Source: Rhea pennata
Taxonomy: Eukaryota > Chordata > Aves > Rheiformes > Rheidae
Reading direction: 5' to 3'
Assembly (NCBI RefSeq): GCF_028389875.1
Contig: NC_084671.1
Location: 377,001-441,000, forward strand
Length of the DNA: 64,000 nt
Below the pieces are notes generated by a model. It ran no database searches. It had not been told where the DNA came from and saw only the letters and a list, made by a program, of their open reading frames with translations. Below are positions 35,503-47,700 of the stretch, in pieces (within the stretch, counting starts at the first letter, position 1; each line of letters starts with the position of its first letter). A program made the position numbers and the translations under genes.

Positions 35503-37170
35503 TATTTTCTCTGCAGCAGATGGTTTCTCTGCACACATTATCTGTGTGTCTTTCCAAGTCATACACCACTTGTGCTTGAACCAGTTTCCAAAATACCTGG
35601 CATGAGGTGGTCTGCCAGGAGCATGGAAAGCCTTGTGTTGTGGATAACTCCCAGTGTGACCTTTCGTACTCAGCTGGCTATAAAGAGCTGGGGAAAGTCG
35701 CATCATCAAAGCTTTCTCTGATTAGTAGGAGAATTTAGCTGCTTTAACTTTTAATGGTTTACTGGCCAAACTAGGTGTGCTCAGCTAGCCTATTGGATTG
35801 TAGTACTCATCTCTGCAGGCTTCATACTGTTTTTTTTTTTTTGTGTGTTTCCTTGGGTTGGGTTGGTTGGGGGAGGGAGGGTAGGTGAGCTTTGCCTCCA
35901 CGAGCTCTCCAAGCTTTCCTAGTCCCTCTTGCTGCCACATGACTGCTTTTGCTTTCTCCTACATGAGTATCATTCCAGATTCAGGGCAAACGCATAGAAG
36001 GGCTGCAGCTCCTTAAATGCCATTTGTAAAGTTAAAGGGTTAAGTACTGGTTCTAGCTGAATTCCAAATACTTTCCTACTGAAGTGTTACTGCTCATAAT
36101 GGAACAGTAAACTATCCCTGGTGAGCATATTTTATAATATTAAGACACTTCAGTACCGGCACCTAGCAATACGGAGGCCCTTGCTACAGTGGAAGTCCTT
36201 TGTCCTTCTTTATTAATGAGGAATTTCTTTCTACTTCCAGCTCTGCTTATGGCAACTATTAGACTTGGTCTAGCAGCTGATCTAGCTTAGGGAGCAGTTG
36301 CTTTATGTTTCTTAGAGGTTATGCAGTGCTATTGCTAAATCTTTACAGCTCCGTTGTGCTAATGCCAAAGAAAAGAGAGACGTATTTGATTTTCTTTCTT
36401 AAAAAATTGCTTTTGGTGGTCAGCCTCACAGACACCCTGAGCTCTGTTGAGTTCTCTTTCTATTGAATAATTTCAGTGTAAGGTTCTTGTAAAGTTTGCC
36501 CTAAAATGGATTCAGTCCAAACCTTTTGTTTGTTCGTAAAGAGCAAGTTATAGACAGTAGATCTTTCTTGTTTAATATGTATAAGCTCCTTTGCAAGCTC
36601 TATCCAAAGAACATTCAGTTAGTTACTCAAGGCATCTTGTTATTTAGAGCCACTGCTTGTAAGGGAAGTGAAACTGCTGCTTTTGAGAGAAAGAGCAAGC
36701 GATTCTTTAGGACGTTTTTGTTTCCTCTTTTAAGGCCCAGCTGAGCACTGCTTGTTCCTTTCTCACTGGGAGAAAACTCTCGCTGATTCTGGTTCTCTTG
36801 CTGCTCTAATGTAAGGGAGAAATAACTGAAATCAGACGAATTGCTTTACAGTTAAACAGTTTTAGAGGAGAACTGGGGCCACTGGCAGGGCAGCTTCCTC
36901 CGCAGGGGGAGCGAGCTGAGCTCTGCGCTCTCGGATACGGCGAGTCCTTTCCATGTGGGAACAGCCAGGCGTGGATGCGGAGGTGCTGCCTGCTGTTGAG
37001 GAACACTATGTGCTTGTTTTTCCCAAAGTGGGTCACTGGTGCTTTTAGGTAAGCGCTGTAAGCCGGTATTGATTCAGCGACGTTTTTCAGCGTAGCTGCC
37101 AGCTGATGGGCAGCTTGGCTGCCTGCAGGCCGGCTGCTCCCGAAGAGCTGGGTGCACGGCTCTTCTGGGT

Positions 37171-37729
37171 GCCCCGGCCCCGGCACGCTGCGCCCCGGCC
37201 CCGGCACGCTGCGCCCTGGCCCCTCGCAGCCTCGCCCCGGCACGCTGCACCCCGGCACGCTGTACCCCGGCCCTGGCACGCTGCGCCCTGGCCCCGGCAC
37301 GCCCCAGCCCCGGCACGCTGCACCCTGGCCCCTCACAGCCTCGCCCTGGCACGCTGCACCCCGGCACGCTGCGCCCCAGCCCCGGCACGCTGCGCCCTGG
37401 CATGCTGCGCCCTGGCCCCGGCACGCCCCAGCCCCGGCACGCTGCGCCCTGGCCCCTCGCAGCCTTGCCCCGGCACGCTGCACCCCTGCACGCTGCGCCC
37501 CGGCCCCGGCCTGCTGCACCCCAGCCTGCTGCGCCCCGGCACGCTGCACCCTGCGCCCCAGCCCCGGCCCGCTGCGCCCTGGCCCCTTGCAGCCTCGCCC
37601 TGGCACGCTGCGCCCCAGCCCCGGCCCGCTGCACCCCGGCCTGTGGCGCCCCGGCCCCTCACAGCCTCGCCCCAGCCCGTGGTGCCCCGGCCCGCGACGC
37701 CCCGGCCCCTCGCAGCCTCGCCCCGGCCT
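37171..37729 (+). repeat. C-rich minisatellite, 15/18/21-bp-type units
   Basis: A tandem array built from CCCCGGCACGCTGCR (15 bp), the same unit preceded by CCCRGC (21 bp) and a related CCTCGCAGCCTCG-bearing unit, with many R/Y variants. Units are mostly multiples of three, so the same frame stays open through the array. This creates the long Gly/Ala/Arg- or Pro-rich frames on both strands, which I do not consider genes. Strong C/G strand asymmetry gives G-quadruplex potential on the - strand. Confidence 0.9.
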
Positions 37730-40700
37730 TAGAGAACTGCCCTCAGCCCGGGGCCCAGCCGCTTCCTTAGGCGCGTCCCGGCGGAGCCTGTCGGGCCGCG
37801 GGAGCGTGGACTCGACGCCTGTTGCCAGTGGACTGCAGGAGGCAGGTTAAGAGGGCTTCCGCCCCTGTGCAGTGCTTTCTGTCCCTTTCGTTAGGGGCAA
37901 TTCCCACTCCCCTGCTGCTAACTGGGAACTTTGGTGCTGCCAGTACACCGTAACAGCTGCTCCCGCCTTCCTCATTCCAAGAGCTGGGCGTAGAGAGCTG
38001 GGGAGAGCATCCCAAAGCGTATCCCAGGAAGAGTATGTTTCTTCTTGCCTACAGCCTAAGGCTGCCAGCGTCCCTCAGGCCTCCTTTGCCCCAAACTGGA
38101 CGTACCACAGTAGATTTGCTGCCGAGCCATTGCTGCGGCCCATAGCCACAGGAGCCCCCGCGACTAAACTGCGTGGCTCACCACCTCTGAACAAGTGGGG
38201 TGGGAACTGCTTTTCTCCATGTGCTGCGTTAGGATACAAAGCAGAGGCTTAATGTAATCCCCTGGAGAGCTGCCTGTTACGGCTGTGACATAGCAATTAG
38301 ACCCCAGTGATTAGAGACTGAGCAGTTGTGGGAGCTATTCCTGGCTCTGGGAGGGGTGTTCTCTTGGGAAGAGAGCAGAGTTGGGCTGGGAATTTAGTCT
38401 TGGTTTTGGGAGGAGATGTGAGCTAGAGGCTGGCACAGAGGACTGGCTTTCAGGATTCCTGGTTTCTATTCCTGGCCTATGGAAGAGCGCGAGCTAGTGA
38501 TCGGAACAGGAACTATGGAGTCCATCCTCCGAGGAGCCCCCACACCAGGTCTGAGGAGTCAGATGAGATCTTAGCTACCACAGGATCCCTGTGTCTGAGG
38601 CAGCAATCCTTTTCCTCCTCAAGAGGTTTGTCTCCACTGCATCCACAGTTATGCTTGTACTCTTAGTCAAAAATGCATAGAAATGAGGGCTAACGTGTTA
38701 ACGGTTAGGTATTGCCAGAAGCTGTACCTTCAGAACAGAGCAGCTCTCTTTCAGATAAGAAAGAAAGCAGCATCCAGTCACAGAAATGGTTGCTTCTCTG
38801 CAAAAAGCAAACCAAGTGACCTAATTCAGCTGCAGCAATAGCTCTTCACATGATTCCCTAAGCAGGCACTGTGGTGGGCTAGGCTGCAGCTGATTCATCA
38901 CTTTCACTGTGGCAGAGATTGGAGCTTTCAGGCCCTAAGGATTTCACTGTTTCTTTATTAATTTTAAATTGATTAAAATGAATTTTTAAAATACCAAGAG
39001 AGACTTGCCTAAGGAAATGGTTATAAAAAAAGAAGGAAATAAAGTCAGTCTGTGGGAGTTAACTATATACTTAACAATCTCTGGCTTATACAGCTGTAAG
39101 CAACAATTGCAAAGGTTGGAGGAATCTTACATCAGCTATTCTGGCCCTGCAGAATAGCAAAAACAAGATTATTATTATAAACAAGTGAGGATCATAAACT
39201 GTCCTGGCTTATAACCCAGTGTAAACCCCACGGTGTCCTCGTCTATGTAGTATGGGCAGCATGAACAGGCTTCAGTTCTCAGCTACCAGAGGTCAGACTC
39301 TCCTGGGGAAGTGCAACACTGCTCGAACCGAATGTGCGCTCCCTTCTCTCCTAGCATCAACACGTGCCTGAGGAGTCTCCCCTGTGGTCTAGAGACAACC
39401 TGGAGTAGTCTGTGTACCTGGAGTCTCTGTATACCAGAACAGGCCACGAGGGGCAAAAGCTGAAGGTCATGCTTTGCTCAGCCTCCAGGCAGCTGTGCAG
39501 TGGTGAGAGCAGGTGCTCACGGCCCAGTGGAGGATCCTTTATCCGCAGGCAGAGGGCACTTACAAATTATATTTTCCCGCAGGCTATTCTCATTTGTTGT
39601 TCCTGCCCCCCACTCCATGGGGTGGAAGCTGCTTCACACTTTGCAGCATGGGGATTTCTGTCCCTTATAATTTCCATCTGCTGCAATGTAGCTGCAGAAG
39701 TCCAGGTTATCTGTACAAGTATTTAAAGCTCTTGCCTTCTGTCTCCCCCTTGCTCCTTCCTCCTGAGGAGGCAGGGGCTGCCCTGGGGAGGCAGAAGCAG
39801 TATGCCATGCTGCCTGCAGCAAATGGGGCTATCCTGGAAGGAAGCAGGGCACCACCGGGCCTTAACTTGTCAGTGGGACAAGTTCAGATGGAGGTCAGGG
39901 CTGGCTCAGATAGCATAAAGAGTAGATTAAGCTTTTTGTCTTGCAAATAAATACCAGACAAACAAGGCAGGTGGAAAGCTCTGTGGTGCTTCAGAGAAGA
40001 TGGAGCAGGAAGCTGAAAGAAGTGAAGTAGCAGAACAGAGAATTAGCCTAGAGATAATGAAGCAGCAGGTTTTGTCAGACCCTTTTATGTCTATCTAAAA
40101 AAAAAAGAAAAACTTATTACAATGAGACTAAAGAAGAAGAAAAATCCACAAAACCTCTGCAAAAACAATTTGACACTTGCTATTGATTGAAGTAATGGAG
40201 CAAGAGTTTTAACAAGCTGCACAAGAGCATCTTTCTCTGCTTAAAAATCCCTCTAAAAATACATTACTCAGGTCTTCCTCACCTGTCTGTCTCTTCTCAT
40301 TCCTAGATCTTAAAAACTGAAGTGTTCCAAATTCCCACTCCAAAGCAAAACCTGTTTCTGCTGTGGCCTGCATTCAGCTATCAGACTTGCCTGAAATGCT
40401 GTAAAGCAGATACAGCTGTGAAAAAAGCTGGGTTGATGTGAGACATGTAGTTCCTATTCACCTCCTTGAGCACCAGGTGGTTTTGACTGGGATGACGGGA
40501 AAAGCCCGTGTCTTCCCTTGTCTTGCAGTATCAGACAGGGTTCATTCCTTCTTCGGCATTAACGCCCTGCAGCAGAGCTTCCTCCGTGGCAGCTCCTTGC
40601 CTCTGCGGTGTGCTCTCTTTGGCTTCACCTCTGAGACCGAAGGACCAGCTTATCCTGTGAGATATGTGGACTGATGATTTATCCGAGGTTGGTTTATGTG

Positions 40701-42797
40701 CAGGATTTAACATGTACTTTAATTTTTTTTCAACTGAGGTGTTGCACTAATTATCAAATGATACTAATCCTTCCTATGTTTAAACAGACTCAGATTCAGT
40801 GTTTTTCTCTAATTAGCAAATTATTAAGTATGGTAAGAGTAATACTGGGTTACAAAATGTTCTTGCTTCATTGATTTTGACAATTGCAGTTTTTGTTTTA
40901 ATTATTTATAACAAATCATTGTACTAATTTACTATAGCATATTTCTGTTCAGTAATGAAATTCAGGACATGAGACTGCAGCACTTGCTGTTAATTCTTTG
41001 CTGAGTAATGCGCACATTAATTATATTAGAGCATCCTTAAAATAAATACAGATGCAACTTAAGGGTTAAGGTGTTTTAAGCTTGCTCATTCTTCATGTAG
41101 CTGAAAATAGCATCATCTAAGACTTGATCCTAAACAAGTTTGGAAATCAGTGTGACTATTCATGGGAGGAAAGTTCTAGTACCATGAAATCCTTTAAGTC
41201 TCTGTACGGTCAACCCTTAATCAGCAGACATTAAAAAGCATATTTTGAAGTTTTAAGGGCAATTTTATTTTCTAAGGGTGTCTTAGTCTTATTTCATTCT
41301 AGTTAAAAGATAATTTAACAGGATTGCCTTCTCTATCCTATATGAATTGCTGCAAGTTTGGTTTAAAATCTGCTTCTGTTAATGATAGCACCAGTCTAAA
41401 GGTCACAGAAGTGTTAGCACTGTGGACCTGAACCATGACTTTGACAAAACAAAATGCTGTAGGGTTCACAAGACAAACAGACTTAATAGAGAAAATATTT
41501 TTTCACATTTTTTTTTTAAGTTTTATCACTCAGCTGTGCTATTTGTAGCAGGAGTAGACATAACATTTGCAGAAAGAAACGTGACAGACATCTATTCAGC
41601 TGGCAGCACTAAGTTTTCGTGCACCAATACGACCTCTTGCCAGCAGTTCACTCCTGTATGGCGTTACCTAGTAGGCACACTGGCTGTCCTCATCATGCAT
41701 TTCTGCTTTTTCATGAGCTGGAAATAAGACATGCCCTGCTATGCCAGGAATAAAAAAATCCAACTTGTCCATCTTTCTTTGGTGAAAATATTGTCCAATA
41801 TTCTTGAAGCAAAAATGTTCTTGGTATTGTTCTGCTGTTTAGTGGTAATAACCTTCAAGTATCAGAAAGAACCAACAAATTAAGATATTCTTCCTAGCAA
41901 GTGCCTTACCTTCCATCCTATTTTGCTTCTTTTAGCTCCAGGCTAACGATGTTGCTTCTGAATCAGCAATAATTCATCTTCTTCCAGTTGTGCCAGCAGT
42001 CTGACTCCTAGGGTTTGTTCTTTCTAACACTGTCTTGCTATGAAAAACATGTAATTAATGCTTCCACCTCGCTTTGTTGCAATCATTGCAAGGTCTTCTG
42101 AAGGCTGTGATTTGCTGGATAAATAGAAGATGAGGCTTTGCCCTGTAAAAGTTAGCACCTGTGAATAGTTCACGTCAGACAATTAAGCTGCATTTTCTTT
42201 CTCCCTGGCAATTTTATCCTGGGGAAAACTGATGTTGCTGTGTTCAGATCCCAAAGCTGTGAGCTGGTACAGATGTATGTCTATAGATGACTTGCTGGGT
42301 GCCTACCGAGCTCCTATGCTTTTCACAGTGGAGGCAGGTGGAAGGGTTGTGCACAGGACTTGAGGAAGGTCAAAAGCACCTCGCATTATCTTGTGTCATC
42401 TCTCAACCCTCCCGCTAATTCCTGAAGTGCCAGACAGGCTTCACATGACCAAAGGGAGAGTCACACAGGAGCTAAAATAAAGGTAAGAGAATGTCTGACA
42501 GTACAGTCCCCTTCTGCCTTCTGGAATCAAGGTGTAGAGCAAGCTTCACTGTCAAAGCTCTCTTCACCTTTACATGGGCGTTCCCTTGGAAAAGGCCTTG
42601 CAGCACACGCTGTGGGTTGCATGCACTTGCAGCTTCCCTCTGCAACAGGTTGATGCGAAAGAACAGCCTTCTAGAAAGTGGTACTCTTGAAAAATGCTTT
42701 AAAAATATTTTAAAACAATGTTATTCACAAATTATTGTCAAAATACTTTGGACCAAATTTTAGTCTGGATAGTAATTCCACTGGGACTTAAGCAAAT
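37730..42797. other. intergenic DNA
   Basis: GC content falls gradually from the minisatellite. It holds an old tRNA-SINE-like tandem relic at 38300-38515. A frame at 41521-41727 with a possible membrane segment is discussed under findings. No recognised gene. Confidence 0.45.
38300..38515 (+). repeat. old MIR/tRNA-like interspersed repeat, degenerate tandem units
   Basis: Phrases such as TTCCTGGCTCTGGGAGGGGT, GAGCAGAGTTGGGCTGGGA and CAGGATTCCTGGTTTCTATT recur in degenerate form with a period of roughly 60-70 bp. They resemble the amniote repeat containing GGGAGCCAGGACTCCTGGGT. The family name is not certain from memory. Confidence 0.35.
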
Positions 42798-43075
42798 TGT
42801 CCCGTGTGACAGGACAAGAGGCAAAGGGCAGAAATTGAAGCACAGGAAGCTCCGCCCGACTGTGAGGGGGGATTTCTTCCCTGTGAGAGTGACGGAGCAC
42901 TGGACCAGGTTGCCCAGAGAGGTTGTGCAGTCTCCTTCTCTGGAGATACTCAAGGCCCGCCTAGATGCAACTCTGTCTAACATGCTGTAGGTGACCCTGA
43001 TGAGCAGGAGGGGTGTTGGACTAGATGGTCTCCAGAGGTCCCTTCCAACCTTACTATGATTCTGTGATTCTATGA
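42798..43075 (+). mobile_element. 5'-truncated CR1 LINE (3' end)
   Basis: A sense-orientation CR1 copy. It keeps the last roughly 60 codons of the reverse-transcriptase ORF2 with no stop before the TAG at 42988-42990; the residues EHWTRLPREVVQSPSLEILK show the family. The 3' UTR follows, GTTGGACTAGATGGTCTCC to CCTTCCAACC, ending in ATGATTCTGTGATTCTATG repeats, the hallmark CR1 3' end with no poly(A). The 5' boundary is approximate. The last 60 bp match the tails of both SINEs in this window. The copy lacks the catalytic domains and cannot move by itself. Confidence 0.95.
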
Positions 43076-43689
43076 AATGCGTATCGTGACCTTCTGCAGT
43101 TTGCTCAGGTAAGGGTCATGCTCGCAACGGGCAGCTATGCTGTCGGAGCTAAGGTGATTCAATCCGTGAAATCGGGCCTATCCGTCGTCTACCGCAGTAG
43201 CTGCAATAGCAGGGCTATGGCCTGGAGCGCTTGTGGATGGGAAGCCTGGGGTGATGCTTGCTGCTGGCGTGCAGTGCAGTGACACCTGGCAGGTCCCGAA
43301 CTTTGTTTACCGCATGGGAAAGGGGGGCACTTCTCATAAAATGCTGGCAATCTTGGCAGAGAGCATTGCTTGAAGAAAAATAATAATGGGATAGAATTCG
43401 ATGAAGTAGATTGAGACACAAATGCACAGATTTTTAGGAATTTTTAAAAAGGAGGAAATTTGCTTACTTGGCTGAATATTATAGCCCCAGTTTTCTACAG
43501 GAAAATGCTTTTTTTCTTTGCTGAGGGAGTGCAAAGAAAGGAGTGCTTTATGTATTGGCTTCTATCCATCAGCTGCTAGAAATCAAATTCTGTCATTTGT
43601 CCTGGCAACTACTACTTTGCTTCACTAAAATACGCCTGTTTGCGCAGTGAAGTAGGACAGTGTCTAGGTAACGAATGTGGGATGGTGCC
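43076..43689. other. intergenic DNA between CR1 and a CpG island
   Basis: Mixed-composition DNA with no recognisable exon or repeat. Sequence from about 43640 grades into the CpG-rich block. Confidence 0.5.
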
Positions 43690-44750
43690 ACTGCCGCGTC
43701 TTAGCGCTCACGAGACGTCCCCGCGGCGGCCTGAGGGAGCTGGAGAGCGCAAAGCGGGCGCGCGGGCGGGCGCTGCGTGGCGGGCGAGCGAGTGCGGCCC
43801 GGGCCCGGCGCGGAGACACCGCCGGCCCCACGGCCGCGGAGCCGCCGGGGCGGGGGGGGGACGGGGGACGGGGCGGGCGGGGGGCGGCCGTCGGGGCCGG
43901 GGGGCATTCGTGAGCGGCCCTGAGCGTGCAGGTTCTGCGCGGCTTCGTGCGCGGCCTCGCGCCTGCCGCAGCGCTGTCCTGTCCCGCGTCCGCCGTGAGG
44001 TCCGCGCCGCTGAAGGAGCCCGGGCGGCGCTCGTTCTGAAAGGGGCTTCGCTCCGGCGCCTGCGTTCGGTCCGCTAAGGCGAGGTTTTGACAAAACACTT
44101 CGGTCGAAGGCTACTTTCTGTGCTCGTCTTTACTCAGGCGGGAGTACTTCAGGCAGCTTGTGCAGGGAAAGCAGGGCTCGGCGAGGTCAAGGATTCGGCG
44201 GCCCGAGCAGCGTAGCGCTCGGCCCTCCTGCCCGCGCGGCGCGCGCTGTCAGCGTGGCGAGCCGCCGTCGCTGCGGGAGCCCCGCGCGGTCGCAGAGCAG
44301 CCCGCGCGCGGGCCCTTGGCGCGAGTCGGGTTTTTCCCGATACCTCTGTTCTGCGTGCATCCGCCCAGATAACAAAGTGTGTGTATTGCCCTTTTAGTAA
44401 CAGATTATTCATTGTTTAATCTCTCCCTTGCTTTGCTTCATGTCAGCGTGAGAGCGTCGGTGCCCGGCGGCCGCCCGCCCTGGGGTGTGCATCGCAGCGT
44501 CTCGGTGCTGCGTGCGCAAGACGCCGCGCGCGGGCGCTGCCCGTCGCCCCCGCCTCGGGAGCGCGGCGCCCTGGCTCCCGGCCCGCAGACCGCGAGAGCC
44601 CGGGGGCTCGCCGCACGCCGGGGCGAGTCGCCACGCGTTACAGCACCGCTGCTCCTGCCCTCCTGCTGCGGGGAAACCTCAGCGTGGTCTGCGCGAGCCC
44701 TGCAGTACGAACCCGGCTAACTCGCGCCGCGAGACGCAGGATCCTTCGTG
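43690..44750. promoter_or_regulatory. orphan CpG island, about 1.1 kb
   Basis: Very GC-rich with dense CpG in two lobes (about 43700-44080 and 44160-44720), with AT-rich DNA on both sides. It is about 25 kb upstream of the PFN2 start. Many GC-box-like motifs are present. Long frames on both strands lack recognisable domains. The most likely reading is a promoter of an unannotated, probably non-coding transcript, or of a distant 5' exon; this is inferred from composition alone. Confidence 0.6.
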
Positions 44751-47700
44751 ACGGTTGTTCTCTCGTATTTCTTTAAAGGGCGTACTAGGTGTTAAGTTTT
44801 TTTTATTCTGACTGCTAACACCAAAAGGCCTCTACCAGGTCCTGAAAAGCTGTAAAACTCAGAGATCTGATGAAGTTATCATATACTAGGTAAACTATGG
44901 TTGTTAGCCCACATTAAATGCAAGGTAATACACTTTACTATACCCCTCTATACCTGACTTCAAAAAAAAAAAAACACAAAGATGTAAGAAACAAAGAGAA
45001 AATAATACCTAAGTTAAAATATTTCAGCTCCAGTAAAAAGTCCAGGTCAGTTGCAAATGAAACATTTTAGTGTTACCCTTTCATGAAAAAATGGTAAACA
45101 CTTTGTTTTGGGGCAGTTCAAACCACATTTTTTAGTATTTTTGGTTCAGCTGCTGGATCAAAACATTACTTATTCACACAGTGCTAATGATGTTTGTCAG
45201 TTGAGTGACCTGGGTTATATTATTACTTTTAATTGTTTGTTTCTTGCCTTTGGAATGTCCCCAAACAGCTGTTTTTTTCAAGGATTAGATCCTGGAATTG
45301 AAATACTGTGCATCAGAGTGGTGGCGTTGGTGCCTCGCGTGGTCAGAGGAGGCTCGGAGGGAGGTTGCGGAGCAGTTCTCCGGACCTTATTTCTTCTAGG
45401 ATGGTTCTCCTGCTTCCTCTTGGCACAACCCTGTAGTGGTAAGAGGCCATCCCTGGCAGAGAGTGATCTTGTGTGATAACATGACGAGTGGCTTTCTGCA
45501 TTCAGTGGGTCCATCTGTGATTCATGTCCGTTTGAACACTGCCCTTTTGAAAACTGTTGAAAAGAGTTAAAAAACAGAATTAACAGGTTTGGGGAGGAAT
45601 GACTAGAAATTATAGCCAGATCATACAAGACGAGCAAAGGAAATCCAAAGAAAATGGTGTGAATTACGCTCTCCAGAAAGGTTAGGGACAAATTTTCAAA
45701 GGAGCGTAATGGTTTTAAGGATGAATTTGCATCACTGTGCCAAAGCAGGTACCTGCCCTAACGTTTCCTCAGAGGAAGGAGTGATCATGCGGGCAAGCAA
45801 CAGAGTAACAGCTGCATGGTAAATCCTCACCATAAATCACAGTCAGTCGTTCACCTGTACAGGCAAACAAGCACAGGGTGGGATCCTGCTGAGACTCCTG
45901 CAAGAGAAGCTTTTGGGCCCGGTTTTCTTTTTGGATTGATTTCCTGATGTAAGTGGTGTTGCGTAGGATGGATTAGACAGGAGTAGATGAGAACAGTGTC
46001 AGGCTAGCATGCTACCAGTAGATGGTTCTTTGAATACAGCACCACGTTCACTGCTGCAGGTGACTTTTTGGCATAGAAGTTAAAATTGACCAATTAAACT
46101 GAATTAAATAAAGAATCTTGCATACTTGTGTATACTCTGTATTCATCTTTCCTTTTAATTACATATGTTTTTACATTACTTGGTCTTTGTTTAAGATTTT
46201 ATTCTCTTCCTCTTTTCTTCTCTGTTTTTTCTTTCTTTTTTTCCCCTTGGCCAATAGTTAGAGAAAACAGCTATAAAAGAAAAGCAGATATTTCTTCAGA
46301 TTCCTTTTTGTTTCATTAGCAGATTAGCATCAAAATAGCCTTATATTATAAAACGTCTCCTGTTTTCCTGAAGCTCTGATGGCTTTATAAAGACTCAGAA
46401 AAGAACTCATGTAAACTATGAAAAATTCTGCATCTTAGTTGTAAAACCTAATTAACTGCTCTCATATAGTTTGCATGTCTTTTCTCTTCACTTGTGGCTG
46501 GTTAGTTGTAAGGATTTTGGAAGTCAGAAAGCCTTCTCTGTTTCCACGGCCCATCGATATCATTGTGCAAAATGCAGCATCACGCAGATACGCAGGACAC
46601 TGCTCTGTGAATCAGGCAGATGAGAACTGAGTGGGATGATTAAAAAAGGATAAAGTTTCTGCTTATACAAGCTGTCTTGGCAATTAGCACAATGTGAAGG
46701 GGAATATACAAGTGAGAACATGGATGCTGACCAGCATTTTTCTAACCTAAATTATTATTTGAGGCTTCTCTTACTGTGCTAGTCGCTCATAATTGGGCCA
46801 AATTTAACTACTGGATGCGTGTATTGTTGATTTCGGTTGGAGATCTGCTCATACAGACAAGGTAAAATTTGGCCCAGTGACTACAGGGAATAGTCCACTT
46901 GAGCACAGTTTACACTGGTTTTTACTTGTGTATTTGCAAAGGGAGAAAGAAAAAGGAAGGAGTTACTGAGGAGGAAATTAACTATTTTTTACTTTTAATT
47001 TGCTTCTTATGGATTTGTTTAGAAGAAAACCTAAGCAATGAGGAAAGTAAGGAAAACTCACAGGAGCAATACCAACATACTGGTGGGTGCCAGATGCCTG
47101 AAGGCACCTGAATTCCATAGATGCAAAAAAGCTGAATTTAGAACACACTGTAAAACAAAACAGGGACAGCTGGAGGATTTTATTTAAGGGAAAGGAATTA
47201 CCCCAGGGAGGTGAGTGTAGAGAAATACTGAGACGGGAAGCACAGTCCTAGCCGTTAAACATTGTATCTGGAAGGAACAGGAAGGAGGTGTCCAATTTTG
47301 GTCATTTCACCACGTGAACTCCTCCTGCTTTTATTTTTTTTTTTTCATTGGCACCCAAAATGTTGGATGGATTGGTTCTTTTCAAGTAACTATGCATTGT
47401 AAGAGGCTCCACAAACACTGTGCTTCTGTCTCTTGGTGCAATGAGAAGCAATAGATGACACAGAAAAACTTACTAGAGTTCTTTGGAGCTAAATGATTTA
47501 CAGTTGTTAGCTGTGTCAGTATTTAATTTGAAAAAAACTTTGTAAGGAATTCTGCCACAGGCTTCAGGTTGTGGCTGAAGTGCTACGGGAAGTGGGGAAC
47601 CGAGTGTGCATCTCGGAAAGGTAGGGGCCTGCTGCAGCAGCTCCGGTGTCCTGGTGTCCCCGGGGAGCAGAGTGCTGCGGCTGTGGACTGCATCTCCTCG

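Larger units (their letters stand above)
28751..37170. other. intergenic DNA upstream of PFN2
   Basis: Mostly AT-rich. Contains a T23A8 run at 30570-30600, a MIR-like relic at 32685-32735 and another at 35440-35502, and a T-run at about 35830-35841. No coding exon is recognised. Confidence 0.45.

Noticed and set aside
36806..37606. 266-codon and similar frames over the 37-kb minisatellite
   Set aside because: Frames are explained by repeat units in multiples of three; the non-repeat ends show no recognisable protein.
42718..42990. independent 90-codon gene
   Set aside because: The C-terminal two thirds is the end of CR1 ORF2; the rest is flanking DNA.
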